Positions 9,468 through 18,689 of a stretch of 64,000 bases of DNA are shown piece after piece. How positions within the stretch are numbered: the stretch's first letter is position 1; each line of letters starts with the position of its first letter. The stretch lies in the NCBI GenBank assembly GCA_022360095.1, contig JAKSDK010000138.1, forward strand, positions 1-64,000, given 5' to 3'. Both the position numbers and the translations under genes were made by a program. The notes beneath the pieces were generated by a model. It ran no database searches and was not told the DNA's origin. It saw only the letters and a list, made by a program, of their open reading frames with translations. The DNA comes from Phycisphaerales bacterium (GTDB lineage Bacteria > Planctomycetota > Phycisphaerae > UBA1845 > UTPLA1).

Positions 9468-11579
9468 ATGTTGAAGAGACGTTATGCGAAAACGACCGTG
9501 GCAGTGCGCCTGGGCAGGTTACAGACATCATCGGTGATCCGGACGGTTGCCCTGGTCGCAGCATTCACATTTGTATCACGTGCGCACGGGCAGTCCATTC
9601 AATGGGACTGGGACGGCGTCAGCCTTGAATACTGGAGTCTGGCGACGAACTGGAATCCACAAGATGTTCCGGATGCGACGAACGAAACGGCGACGATCGG
9701 CGGCTCGACGTCACTGACCGTCCAATTGAACATGTCGCCGACGATCCAGCATCTGCTGATCACGAACCCGTCAGCCACACTCGACATGTGGTCCAGTCGC
9801 ACCCTGACGGTGACCGAAGCCAACGGCGTGACCAACCACGGGACGATCCTCGGCGATGCCTCGACGTTCATCGTCGGCGCCTTGATCAACCACGGAACCT
9901 ACGAGAGCATCGGCATCCCGAACTCCATCGACGGTCCCATCACCAACGAGGCCGTCTCGCCGGAAGGCATTCTCGTCACGGGACCCTCCAGCCTCGAGTT
10001 GTACGGACCGACGGTCACCAACAACGGCACGATCCATATCAACTACAATCAATATACCGGCCTGACTCCCACCTATTTGACTTTCAAGGATGACACCGTT
10101 CTTGACGGAACGGGCGAAGTCATCATGGACAAGTTCGCCAACCTGGTCACCGACATTCCTTCCGGGGCGATATTGACCCAGGGCCCCGATCATACGATTC
10201 GCGGAGAAGGCTATCTCGGGGCCCTGTTGATCAACCACGGCACCGTCCGTGCGGATAACCCCAGCAAACATTTGACGCTCGATCAAGGCGCGAAGACAAA
10301 CAACGGCACCTTCGTCGCAGACGCGGGTTGTCGGATGGACATCTTCGGCACGTTCGAAATCATGCAGGGAAACGACGGTCTGATCCTCGCCGATGGCGGA
10401 ACGGTCAACTTACGAAGCATGACGAACGTGACGCCGCTTTCGATCACCGGCGGTACCCTTGGAACGCTAAACGGGGGGATCATCCATGCGAACTCGCTCG
10501 ACACGAAACTCACCGACGTTACGGTAGAAGGCTCGTTGGACGTCGATTCCGGCCAAGCTGTGCTTGTGGCCGGTGATGGTCTTACCAATTTAGGAACGAT
10601 CCGCGTCAATCCGACGGCTAGCCCATTGTTTACTCACTTCGTGTTTGTCGATGACAGCGAACTAAGCGGGCCGGGAGAAGTGATCCTTGGTCGTGACTTC
10701 TACGCACGATTTTTCGTTGAAGATGGATTCGTCGGAACGAATGGCGTAGACCACACGATTCGCGGCAACGGTGTATTTCGCGGTAACCTCGTGAACGACG
10801 GCACGATCGCACCGGGCGAATCGATCGGGCGGATCGACACATTTTCGCCAACGACTCTGACGCAAAGCTCGACCGGCGTATTCGACATCGAAGTCGCCGG
10901 GACCGGTTCTTCGGAATACGACCGATTGACCGGAGCGGCGGCTTTTGTGCTCGACGGCACGTTGCGAGTCTCGGTCGTCCCGCCATATGAGCCGCAGCTC
11001 GGACACTCATACACGATCATCAGCGGCATCACCGGCAGCAGCGTGAGTGGAGCCTTTGCGGCAATTGAAGGCGACCTGCCCGGCCCCGGTCTCGACTGGG
11101 AGTTGACCTACACGGCAACGACGGTCGTTCTGAGCGTTATGCCGTGCGCGTTGACGATCGACGAGCAGCCGCAAAACCAGACCGTCTGCCGCGGTACGCA
11201 GGTGACGCTCAGTGTGACGGAGACCGGGGCCACGAGTTATCAATGGCGATTCGAGAGCGAAGACATCGACGGTGCGAACTCCTCGACGTATTTCATTCCT
11301 TTTGCGCTGCCCGAGCACACGGGGTCTTATGATGTCGTCGTGACCAACCACTGCGGATCGCAGACGAGCAACAATGCGTCGCTGGTTGTGCTCGCCGGCG
11401 GCAGCGGTGACGCCAACGGCGACGGCAACATCGATGGGCTGGACATGCAGGCATTCGCGAACGCGTTGCTGGCAGGCGGTCCAATCGATACCGGATACTG
11501 CGCGGCCGACATCACGGGTGACGGCGTGGTCGATATCGGTGACCTTGATCCGTTTGTTCAGACGCTGTTGAAGCCATGA
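9468..11579 (+). CDS. secreted autotransporter-like repeat protein with Ig and dockerin domains
   Basis: Encodes 703 residues. The ATG at 9468 is preceded by AAGGAG with 5-base spacing and gives a signal peptide ending near AHGQS; the open frame extends upstream to 8916 only over sigma-gene antisense. Residues about 40-550 are beta-helix-like with recurrent NHGTI, NNGTI and GSLDV motifs and a passenger-type LTQSSTGVFDIEVAG stretch. About 560-645 is an Ig-like domain (QPQNQTVCRGTQVTL, SYQW, GSYDVVV). About 646-703 is a type I dockerin-like pair of calcium loops (DANGDGNIDGLD and DITGDGVVDIGD). This is an exported surface or matrix protein; the dockerin may bind a cohesin elsewhere or act as a calcium-binding tail. 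It is divergent from the sigma/kinase pair. Confidence 0.88.
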   Translation: MLKRRYAKTTVAVRLGRLQTSSVIRTVALVAAFTFVSRAHGQSIQWDWDGVSLEYWSLATNWNPQDVPDATNETATIGGSTSLTVQLNMSPTIQHLLITNPSATLDMWSSRTLTVTEANGVTNHGTILGDASTFIVGALINHGTYESIGIPNSIDGPITNEAVSPEGILVTGPSSLELYGPTVTNNGTIHINYNQYTGLTPTYLTFKDDTVLDGTGEVIMDKFANLVTDIPSGAILTQGPDHTIRGEGYLGALLINHGTVRADNPSKHLTLDQGAKTNNGTFVADAGCRMDIFGTFEIMQGNDGLILADGGTVNLRSMTNVTPLSITGGTLGTLNGGIIHANSLDTKLTDVTVEGSLDVDSGQAVLVAGDGLTNLGTIRVNPTASPLFTHFVFVDDSELSGPGEVILGRDFYARFFVEDGFVGTNGVDHTIRGNGVFRGNLVNDGTIAPGESIGRIDTFSPTTLTQSSTGVFDIEVAGTGSSEYDRLTGAAAFVLDGTLRVSVVPPYEPQLGHSYTIISGITGSSVSGAFAAIEGDLPGPGLDWELTYTATTVVLSVMPCALTIDEQPQNQTVCRGTQVTLSVTETGATSYQWRFESEDIDGANSSTYFIPFALPEHTGSYDVVVTNHCGSQTSNNASLVVLAGGSGDANGDGNIDGLDMQAFANALLAGGPIDTGYCAADITGDGVVDIGDLDPFVQTLLKP

Positions 11580-11663
11580 TGCCCTGGTTGTAACCGGACG
11601 ATCCGGACGTTACCCTAAGCCTCGCGTTCCTGGTTCCGATCATCCAGTTTGATCCGGTGCGCG

Positions 11664-12890
11664 ATGTTCAAAAGGTCCCGGACAGTCCGACGAATGCCTA
11701 TGCGCAAGGGCAAAATCCACCTGATCACATTTTTGTTTTGCCTGACAATGCCTCTGGCGATGCCGCGCGAAGCCGACGCGAAGCGGCCCTCGTCCGCCAA
11801 GAAAAGAAACCTCTCAAGACTTCTGGAGCGCGAACGAAAAAAGCAGACCCTGCCTGCGGTTGCCGCGGTTGTCATTCATAAGAGCCGAATCGTCGCCGAG
11901 GGTGTCGCCGGCTATCGAAAAAAAGGCTCGAAGTCGAAGGCCACCCTGAAAGACCGATGGCATCTGGGCTCCTGCACCAAAGCGATGACGGCGACGATGG
12001 TCGCCCGATTGATCGAACAAGGCAGACTTTCATGGGACACGACCATCGCTCAGGCCTTGCCGCACCTGGCGGACGACATGCGGCCCGAGTATCGAAACAT
12101 CACGATCGAAATGCTGCTGTCGAATCGGGGGCGTATCGGTCACGAATGGGACGTGCCGGGCCTTTGGCCCGTCCTGTGGAAACGCGAGGGGATGCCGTTC
12201 GAGGAACGGCGCAAGATGGCCAAGGCCATGCTGGACCAGCCGCCGAAAGTGGCCAAAGGAGAATACTTCTATTCAAACTGCGGTTTCAGCATCGCGGGGC
12301 ATATGGCGGAAACCATCACGGGCAAACCGTGGGAGGACCTTGTTCGGGAAAACGTATTCGTTCCGTTGAAGATGCGGTCTGCCGGGTTTGGCATTCCCTG
12401 GAAGGCGGAACCGATCAAAGAACCATGGCCCCACAACAAAGATGGAACGCCGGTTCGACCCGACCCGATGGCGGACAATCCTCCTTCGATCGGACCCGGC
12501 GGAACCGTCCATGCCTCGATACGAGACTGGTCCAAGTTTGTGATCGAGCACATGAAGGGCGCGCGAGGGAAAAAGAGCGGATTCTTGAAGCCGAGTTCAT
12601 ACAAGAGACTTCATCGCGGTCGCAAGATCAAGGGAAGCCCGAACGAATACGCCCTTGGATGGATGATCATTGAGCGAGAATGGGCCAAGGGCAAAAAAAG
12701 TGACGACCGTGGAAGATGTCTGCAACACGCCGGTTCTAACAACTCCTGGTATGCCCTTGTCTGGATCGCTCCGGAGCGAGATTTCGCGGTGCTGTGCGCC
12801 ACCAATATCGGTGGGGAAGGAATCTTCTCGAAGATCGATGCCGTCTGCTGGGCTGTGATTCAAAATCATCTCGAGCAGCGGCGCCGGTGA
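11664..12890 (+). CDS. serine hydrolase of beta-lactamase/class C fold
   Basis: About 408 residues. ATGs at 11664, 11694 and 11700 are all possible and none has a good Shine-Dalgarno; each retains the signal peptide (KIHLITFLFCLTMPLAMPREADA). The mature protein shows the class C/EstB pattern: SxxK as GSCTKAM near residue 105, YxN as YSNCGF near 200, and an HAG triad (QHAGSNNSWYALVW) near 360, in family order and spacing. Members are esterases, D-aminopeptidases or peptidases of the periplasm; true beta-lactamase activity cannot be assumed. It has no operon partner on either side. Confidence 0.85.
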   Translation: MFKRSRTVRRMPMRKGKIHLITFLFCLTMPLAMPREADAKRPSSAKKRNLSRLLERERKKQTLPAVAAVVIHKSRIVAEGVAGYRKKGSKSKATLKDRWHLGSCTKAMTATMVARLIEQGRLSWDTTIAQALPHLADDMRPEYRNITIEMLLSNRGRIGHEWDVPGLWPVLWKREGMPFEERRKMAKAMLDQPPKVAKGEYFYSNCGFSIAGHMAETITGKPWEDLVRENVFVPLKMRSAGFGIPWKAEPIKEPWPHNKDGTPVRPDPMADNPPSIGPGGTVHASIRDWSKFVIEHMKGARGKKSGFLKPSSYKRLHRGRKIKGSPNEYALGWMIIEREWAKGKKSDDRGRCLQHAGSNNSWYALVWIAPERDFAVLCATNIGGEGIFSKIDAVCWAVIQNHLEQRRR

Positions 12891-12955
12891 CGACCTTCCT
12901 TGCCAAACCTCTTGATTTCAAGGCAAGCGTCACGCACGAGTGGTCCGTCCGCGCG

Positions 12956-12971
12956 GAATCCTGTAGGATTC
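12956..12971. promoter_or_regulatory. perfect inverted repeat upstream of beta-oxidation operon
   Basis: GAATCC-TGTA-GGATTC is a perfect 6+6 palindrome 40 bases before the ATG of the first crotonase. Its size and place fit a dimeric repressor operator (TetR/FadR-like regulators commonly control such operons), but no regulator gene is adjacent. Confidence 0.35.
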
Positions 12972-13010
12972 TCTCTGTCATTTGGAAGATTCCGACCGTT
13001 GGAGGCTCTC

Positions 13011-13784
13011 ATGGCGGATCAATATATCCTTACTGAAGTCGAAGGCTCGGTGGCTGTTTTGACGTTGAATCGCCCCGACGTGCTGAACGCGCTCAACATT
13101 CCCCTCATGGATCAACTCATCGAGACGATGGAACGTCTTGACGGCGACCCGGCCGTCCGATGCATGGTGCTGACGGGAAATCGCAAAGCGTTTGCCGCCG
13201 GGGCCGACATCAAGGAAATGGCGGAGGCATCGGTGGTCGATATGTATGAGCGGAACAACCTGGCGCGCTGGCAGAGAATCCAGCGCGTGCGAAAGCCGAT
13301 CATTGCAGCGGTCAGCGGCTTTTGCCTGGGCGGCGGTTGCGAGCTGGCGATGCATTGCGACATGATCATTGCTGCGGAATCCGCGCAATTCGGTCAACCG
13401 GAGATCAACATCGGCGTTATCCCGGGCGCAGGCGGAACACAACGGCTCAGCAAAGTCGTCGGCAAATATCGAGCGATGGAGCTGATCCTGACCGGCCGTT
13501 TCTTCGGAGCGAAGGAGGCCTATGAGATGGGCCTGGCCACACGGGTCGTGCCGACGGAAGTTTACCTTGAAGAAGCCGTCAGTCTGGCAAAGGAAATCGC
13601 CGAGCGATCTCCGATGGCTGTACGGTTCGCCAAGGAGACGGTCCTCAAGGCGTTCGAGTCGCCGCTGTCCGAAGGGTTGGACTACGAGCGAAAGATGTTC
13701 TATATGCTGTTTGGGACGGAAGATCAGAAGGAAGGAATGAAAGCGTTTATGGAGAAGCGAAAAGCCGAATACACCGGAAAATAA
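13011..13784 (+). CDS. paaF: enoyl-CoA hydratase (crotonase family)
   Basis: Encodes 257 residues; GGAGG five bases before the ATG at 13011 fixes the start. It carries the crotonase oxyanion-hole segment AFAAGADIKEM and both catalytic glutamates of true hydratases: CLGGGCELAMHCD (near 113) and FGQPEINIG (near 133), followed by PGAGGTQRL. It should hydrate trans-2-enoyl-CoA to L-3-hydroxyacyl-CoA in the cytoplasm. It is the first of four genes supplying hydratase, isomerase-like crotonase, dehydrogenase and thiolase. The set matches paaF-paaG-paaH-paaJ, but the same enzymes serve general fatty-acid oxidation, so the gene symbol is a suggestion only. Confidence 0.9.
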   Translation: MADQYILTEVEGSVAVLTLNRPDVLNALNIPLMDQLIETMERLDGDPAVRCMVLTGNRKAFAAGADIKEMAEASVVDMYERNNLARWQRIQRVRKPIIAAVSGFCLGGGCELAMHCDMIIAAESAQFGQPEINIGVIPGAGGTQRLSKVVGKYRAMELILTGRFFGAKEAYEMGLATRVVPTEVYLEEAVSLAKEIAERSPMAVRFAKETVLKAFESPLSEGLDYERKMFYMLFGTEDQKEGMKAFMEKRKAEYTGK

Positions 13785-13869
13785 CGGCAGGGGGAACACG
13801 ATTTCGGCGTAGGCTCGCTTCTTCGTCTTAGGCGACGGGAAATAATGCCGAAACAACAAGGAATAGACG

Positions 13870-14655
13870 ATGGGATATGAGACACTGCTGGTTCAGACGG
13901 AAAATCATGTTTGCACCGTCACGCTAAATCGCCCGGACGCGATGAACGCGGTCGATCAACGTGTCACCCGAGAGTTGCAAAAGGCGTTGAAGGAGATTTC
14001 CCGGGACAAATCGGTCCGATGTCTGCTTTTGACGGGAGCCGGCAAGGCATTTTGCGTGGGCCAGGACTTGAAGGAAGCCACGGCAGGTGACAAGCCGCTC
14101 GACTTTGCGGCAAGATTGCGTCGAGGTTATAACCCTGCGATTCAGCAGTTGATGTCGCTCGAGATTCCGACGCTGGCCGGGATCAATGGGGCGGCCGCCG
14201 GTGCGGGATGGAGCCTTGCCTTGGCGTGTGATCTGAGAGTCGCAGCGAGCAACGTCAAGTTCGTCAGTGCGTTCAGCAACCTTGGATTGATACCGGATTG
14301 CGCAATGACCTGGACGCTGCCTCGTCTGGTGGGCTATGCCAAGGCCTTGGAGATTGCCTGGTTGAGCGATCCCATTTCCGCGGAAACGGCCTTACAATTG
14401 GGCCTGGTTCACCGTATCGTGGAGCCGGACAACTTTGCGTCGGTGATCCGAGAGATGGCGGCTCGGCTAGCGGCACGGCCGACCAAGGGGTTGGCGTTAA
14501 CCAAGCGAGCCATGATCGCGGGCATGACCAACGACGCCACGGCCCAATTGGAGTACGAAGCGATGCTTCAGGGTGTCGCCGGTCGTACGAAGGATTATCA
14601 GGAAGGCGTTTCGGCTTTTATCGAAAAACGACAAGCGGAGTTTGCAGGTGAGTGA
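13870..14655 (+). CDS. paaG: enoyl-CoA hydratase/isomerase, PaaG-like
   Basis: Encodes 261 residues; AAGGA lies 8 bases before the ATG. Crotonase fold with the substrate loop AFCVGQDLKEA. Unlike the preceding gene, it lacks the first catalytic Glu (AAGAGWSLALACD) and has an Asp near residue 143 in GLIPDCAMTWTLPRLVG. That pattern fits PaaG-type delta-isomerases (1,2-epoxyphenylacetyl-CoA or delta3-delta2-enoyl-CoA isomerisation). The last codons overlap the GTG start of the next gene by 8 bases, so translation is coupled. Confidence 0.85.
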   Translation: MGYETLLVQTENHVCTVTLNRPDAMNAVDQRVTRELQKALKEISRDKSVRCLLLTGAGKAFCVGQDLKEATAGDKPLDFAARLRRGYNPAIQQLMSLEIPTLAGINGAAAGAGWSLALACDLRVAASNVKFVSAFSNLGLIPDCAMTWTLPRLVGYAKALEIAWLSDPISAETALQLGLVHRIVEPDNFASVIREMAARLAARPTKGLALTKRAMIAGMTNDATAQLEYEAMLQGVAGRTKDYQEGVSAFIEKRQAEFAGE

Positions 14656-15913
14656 GCGACTGTTAGGTGTAATCGGATCGGGCACGATGGGATCGGGCAT
14701 TGCCCAGGCCGCGGCGACGGCCGGTTTTATGGTCGCCACCCTGGACACGGAGCCGTCCTTGGTCAAAGCGGCCTACGCCAAGGTCGAGGAGCGCCTCGAC
14801 CGTCGTGTTGCGAAGGGAAAGCTGCCGCAGCACGAGCGCGACAACATCGTCGAGCGACTGCACGTGGCCGAGACCCTCAGCCATTTCAAAGACGCCGAGT
14901 GTGTCGTCGAGGCCGTTTCGGAGGATCTCGATCTAAAACGAAAGATCTTCGGTGAATTGGAAGGCGTCGTCTCGGAACGGACGCTGCTGGCATCCAATAC
15001 GTCGAGCCTGTCGATCGAAAATATCGGCGAGGGTCTCAAACGCGCCGATCGCTTTCTCGGCATGCACTTTTTCAATCCCGCTCCGGTGATGAAGCTCGTT
15101 GAGATTGTTCGCGGCCCGAAGACCGGCGAGCAGGCCATGGTCGATGCTCGAGCCGTTTGCACGAAACTGGATAAGACTGCAGTCAAAGTCAAAGACTCGC
15201 CCGGCTTTATCGGCAACCGCGTAAACCGTCCGTTTTACCTGGAGGCGCTTCACCTGCTGGAAACGGGTGAGGCGGACATCCGATCGATTGACACGGCCAT
15301 GCGGGAAATCGGTGGTTTCAGAATGGGACCGTTCGAGTTGCTCGACCTGATCGGCGTCGACATCAACCTCCGGGTGACCGAGACCGTTTATCACGACTTC
15401 GGCAAACCGGATCGGTTCAAGCCCAATGCGATTCAGGAAAAGCTTGTCGCCAACGGACGTTTTGGGCGAAAGAGCGGTTGCGGCTTTTACGACCACTCGA
15501 ACAACGAACCGACGCCTGCGTATGAAACGCAGTTGAAAAACAGTTCCTCCTGGCAGCCGACCGACGCGCTGAAAGAGTTCGCGGCGATGTTGGAGAAGCC
15601 GGCTGATCGGGCCATGTGGATTTATGCCCGAATCTTCATGGCCGTGATGAACGAGGCCGCCCTGGCCGCCGACACGATCGCCATCCCGCGCGACGTTAAC
15701 CTGACGATGGAGCTGGGTTTCAACTATCCTGAAGGCCCGTTGGCGACGGCAGATCACGTCGGTTTGGACGTCATGCAAAAGCTGTTGGCCGGTTTTTACG
15801 AAGAATCAGGTCAGCATGAGCGTTACAAGGCCAATCCATTGCTGGACACGCGAGTCGCTGAGGAAAACCTTGGCGAGAAGACGTCGCGCGGTTTTCTGTA
15901 CCACACGCTCTAA
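14648..15913 (+). CDS. paaH: 3-hydroxyacyl-CoA dehydrogenase
   Basis: 421 residues from GTG at 14648, preceded by GGAG at 7-base spacing; the longer frame to 14573 only overlaps the upstream gene. The Rossmann start is LGVIGSGTMGSGIAQAAA, followed by LASNTSSLSI, the substrate/catalytic segment HFFNPAPVMKLVEIV and DSPGFIGNRV. A duplicated C-terminal 3HCDH domain (FRMGPFELLDLIGVDINL, and a second copy near NYPEGPLATADHVGLDVM) makes it longer than the single-domain enzymes, as in PaaH/PaaC. It oxidises L-3-hydroxyacyl-CoA with NAD+. Overlap with the previous gene and the thiolase downstream mark one operon. Confidence 0.92.
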   Translation: MSERLLGVIGSGTMGSGIAQAAATAGFMVATLDTEPSLVKAAYAKVEERLDRRVAKGKLPQHERDNIVERLHVAETLSHFKDAECVVEAVSEDLDLKRKIFGELEGVVSERTLLASNTSSLSIENIGEGLKRADRFLGMHFFNPAPVMKLVEIVRGPKTGEQAMVDARAVCTKLDKTAVKVKDSPGFIGNRVNRPFYLEALHLLETGEADIRSIDTAMREIGGFRMGPFELLDLIGVDINLRVTETVYHDFGKPDRFKPNAIQEKLVANGRFGRKSGCGFYDHSNNEPTPAYETQLKNSSSWQPTDALKEFAAMLEKPADRAMWIYARIFMAVMNEAALAADTIAIPRDVNLTMELGFNYPEGPLATADHVGLDVMQKLLAGFYEESGQHERYKANPLLDTRVAEENLGEKTSRGFLYHTL

Positions 15914-15996
15914 AGTCGAGAATAACATCGGCGCAGGAAATGCCAGGCTATCGCCCCCCGACTCGAGTGGTTCCATGGATTTGAGGATTAGACAGC

Positions 15997-17196
15997 ATGC
16001 GCGAAGCCGTCATTGTCGATTGTCTGAGAACTCCTGTCGGTCGCTATCGCGGTGGATTGGCCCCGGTTCGACCCGATGACCTGGGAGGACTCGCGATCAA
16101 AGCGCTGGTGGAACGGACCGGCATCGATCCGACCCTTATCGACGACTGCTATTGGGGCGCGGCCAATCAAGCGGGGGAAGACAATCGCAACGCGGCACGG
16201 ATGGCCGTACTCCTCGCCGGGTTGCCGGAAACGGTCCCGGGAACGACGGTCAATCGACTGTGCGCCTCGGGGTTGGAGGCCGTGGCCATTGCCGCCCGGA
16301 TGATCGAGGCCGACCACGGAAATGTCTTCATCGCAGGCGGCGCCGAGTCAATGAGTCGTGCCCCACTTGTGCTGCCCAAGCCGGGAGAGCCGTGGGTGCG
16401 CGGCAATCAGCAAATGTACGACACGACCCTCGGCTGGCGGATGACCAATCCGCGGCTGGCCAAACTGCACTATCCCTACAACATGGGCGAGACGGCCGAG
16501 AACGTCGCGGAGAAGTATCGCATTTCGCGCGAGTCGCAGGATGCTTTTGCGTTGGAAAGCCAGATGCGCTGCAAGGCGGCCATCGAGGCCGGGCGACTGG
16601 CCGAAGAAATCATTCCGGTCGAGGTTGATCTTGGCCGCGGGAAGACAACGGTCGTCGAAAAGGATGAGCATCCGAGGCCTGAAACGACGTTGGAAGCGCT
16701 GGCCAAGCTCAAACCGGCGTTTCGGGAAGGCGGTACGGTCACGGCGGGGAACAGTTCGGGATTGAACGACGGCGCCTCGGCGTTGCTCGTCGTCGAGGCG
16801 GGAAAGGCGGCCGAACTGGGCATGAAGCCGATGGCGCATGTTCGTTCGTCGGCGTCGGCCGGTGTCGATCCGGCGTGCATGGGGCTGGGACCGGTTCCCG
16901 CCGCACTTAAGGCCCTGACTCGGGCGGGATGGTCCGCGGATGATCTTGAGCTGATCGAATTAAATGAAGCATTTGCGGCCCAATCCCTGGCCTGCATCCA
17001 GGACCTTGAGTTGGACCCTGCCAAGGTCAACGTGAACGGCGGCGCGATCGCCCTGGGACATCCGCTGGGCTGTAGCGGCGCGCGACTGGCCACAACACTC
17101 ATCCGCGAAATGCAGCGACGGAAAGCCGACAAGGGGCTCGCCACGATGTGCGTCGGCGTCGGTCAGGGACTGGCTGTTCTTTTCGAACGCACGTAA
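15997..17196 (+). CDS. paaJ: acetyl-CoA acyltransferase (thiolase)
   Basis: Encodes 399 residues, the usual thiolase length. The nucleophile Cys89 is in [11 protein letters not shown], the catalytic His is in [13 protein letters not shown], and the second Cys is in [23 protein letters not shown] is the standard NEAF motif. It cleaves 3-oxoacyl-CoA with CoA to acetyl-CoA and closes the operon of crotonases and dehydrogenase. The sequence resembles the PcaF/PaaJ 3-oxoadipyl-CoA thiolase branch, but substrate choice cannot be read from the motifs. The 83-base gap from the previous gene contains no obvious terminator. Confidence 0.92.
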   Translation: MREAVIVDCLRTPVGRYRGGLAPVRPDDLGGLAIKALVERTGIDPTLIDDCYWGAANQAGEDNRNAARMAVLLAGLPETVPGTTVNRLCASGLEAVAIAARMIEADHGNVFIAGGAESMSRAPLVLPKPGEPWVRGNQQMYDTTLGWRMTNPRLAKLHYPYNMGETAENVAEKYRISRESQDAFALESQMRCKAAIEAGRLAEEIIPVEVDLGRGKTTVVEKDEHPRPETTLEALAKLKPAFREGGTVTAGNSSGLNDGASALLVVEAGKAAELGMKPMAHVRSSASAGVDPACMGLGPVPAALKALTRAGWSADDLELIELNEAFAAQSLACIQDLELDPAKVNVNGGAIALGHPLGCSGARLATTLIREMQRRKADKGLATMCVGVGQGLAVLFERT

Positions 17197-17235
17197 AGAC
17201 TCATACAATCGCTGATGCATGGTGCCTGGCAACGG

Positions 17236-18093
17236 ATGAAGAACCCTCAATATTACGTCACCCGAGCATCGTTACTGGGATGTGTCGTCTTGCTTTCCGG
17301 TTGTGGCCCTCGGGCTGTCAAGATCACGTTTTCCGGTGAACCCGGTCGCCTGGCAGATTACGGCCTACTGCTCCATCGGATTGTGGTGGATGATCGTATC
17401 GATACGGCCAAGCTGCTCGGTAGCCGATCACTGCTTGATCAGTATCTGGCGATGGCCGCCCATCACGGGCCCGAATCCACGCCGGCGCAATTCCCGGCCA
17501 AAGAGCACCAACAGGCCTATCTCATCAACTGTCACAATGCCATGATGCTTCATAGCATGATTGGACTGGCCGTCGATGAAAGCATTCCCGAGAGGGTGCC
17601 TCACAACCTGGGTCGCCGTTTTGAATTCATGATCGACGGCGTCTATCGAACGGCGAGCGAAGTAAAGACGGATGTGGTTTCCCTCGCGGGTGCCGATTGG
17701 CGGGTCCGCATGGCGCTGCATACCGGCCGGATGGACGGCCCTCCCCTGCCGCGCCGTGTCTTTCTGGGTGACATGCTCGACGCCCAACTCGACCACGTCA
17801 CACGTCAGGCTCTGAGATCCGAAAAGGTCGTTAGAGTTGATCACGGAGAAATCAAGCGACTTCTACTGTGGAGAGGTCTTTTTGAAATTCGCCGTCAACT
17901 GATTTCGGATTACGAGCGCCGGTTCCACACCACCGGAGCGACCATGCTTAACGTCATTTTTGAATGGTGCAATCGCTTTCAAAGAGAGACGTTGAACAGC
18001 GCGGTCGGTTATCCCGTCGACGTCATGCCGGTGGATCATCGAGTGAATTCCGTCGGCGTCCCCATCAACGTTGCGGCTGCGACAATGCGCTGA
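17236..18093 (+). CDS. DUF547-domain lipoprotein
   Basis: About 285 residues from the ATG at 17236; an alternative ATG at 17215 adds seven residues before the signal. The signal peptide has the lipobox LLSGC. The body carries the DUF547 hallmarks: AYLINCHNAMMLHSMIGL near residue 100, the IDGVYRTASEV segment, and a C-terminal LNVIFEWCNRF helix. The family is widespread in Planctomycetes and its role is unknown; structural similarity to cysteine-protease folds has been proposed. It follows the thiolase by about 40 bases on the same strand, so it may be co-transcribed, but nothing links it to beta-oxidation. Confidence 0.75.
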   Translation: MKNPQYYVTRASLLGCVVLLSGCGPRAVKITFSGEPGRLADYGLLLHRIVVDDRIDTAKLLGSRSLLDQYLAMAAHHGPESTPAQFPAKEHQQAYLINCHNAMMLHSMIGLAVDESIPERVPHNLGRRFEFMIDGVYRTASEVKTDVVSLAGADWRVRMALHTGRMDGPPLPRRVFLGDMLDAQLDHVTRQALRSEKVVRVDHGEIKRLLLWRGLFEIRRQLISDYERRFHTTGATMLNVIFEWCNRFQRETLNSAVGYPVDVMPVDHRVNSVGVPINVAAATMR

Positions 18094-18105
18094 GGAGTGC
18101 CTCGG

Positions 18106-18561
18106 CTATCGCCCGCGGATCGCCCGATTCTTGCGCACCACCTTCTTCTCCTTACGCCCCGGGCGCTTCGAGTTCGAAATTCGAATGGCCTTTTTCGTAT
18201 TGTCAACCTTGAAGATGCCCGTCGTTCGCCCGCCGGTCGCTCCGCTTGTCACGTAAGCATACTTGATACTGATATGCTCGCTGTTGAGCCGGGCGCACAA
18301 ATCCGCCATCGCACCGGGCCGGTTGGGCATTTCGGCGGACAGGACTTCCGTCTCCGTCATCGGAAGGTTGAGGGATTTCAGCAGTGCCCTGGCTTTTGGC
18401 GGATTCGCGGGCACAAGCCGAAACACGCCGTGCTCTACGGAGTCCATGAGCGTCAGGGCGACGACGTTGATCTTCTGCTCCGCTAGGGCATCACAGACTT
18501 TGGAGAGGATACCCGGCTTGTTGACGAGAAAAACCGAAAATTGCGTGGCAGGGGTGAACAT
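18106..18561 (-). CDS. tandem ACT-domain protein
   Basis: About 151 residues from the ATG at 18561. Two ACT units: QFSVFLVNKPGILSKVCDALAEQKINVVALTL (residues 5-40, a fragment shown in the family consensus) and VLSAEMPNRPGAMADLCARL (about 75-110). ACT pairs sense amino acids or other small ligands. No catalytic domain is attached, so this is a stand-alone regulator of the type often annotated as amino-acid-binding ACT protein. A basic C-terminal tail (KRPGRKEKKVVRKNRAIRGR) may bind RNA or partners. It converges on the DUF547 gene with 12 bases between stops. Confidence 0.8.
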   Translation of the reverse strand: MFTPATQFSVFLVNKPGILSKVCDALAEQKINVVALTLMDSVEHGVFRLVPANPPKARALLKSLNLPMTETEVLSAEMPNRPGAMADLCARLNSEHISIKYAYVTSGATGGRTTGIFKVDNTKKAIRISNSKRPGRKEKKVVRKNRAIRGR

Positions 18562-18689
18562 GTGCAAAAATCCCGGAAAAGAGGGGTTGGAGCCGACTGT
18601 CAAATCTCTGTCGCTGTCTCAGTCAGCCTGTTTCATATAGTATAAGTGATTCTGCTCAAACTCGGAAATGGCTGTTGTAGGAACTCCTT

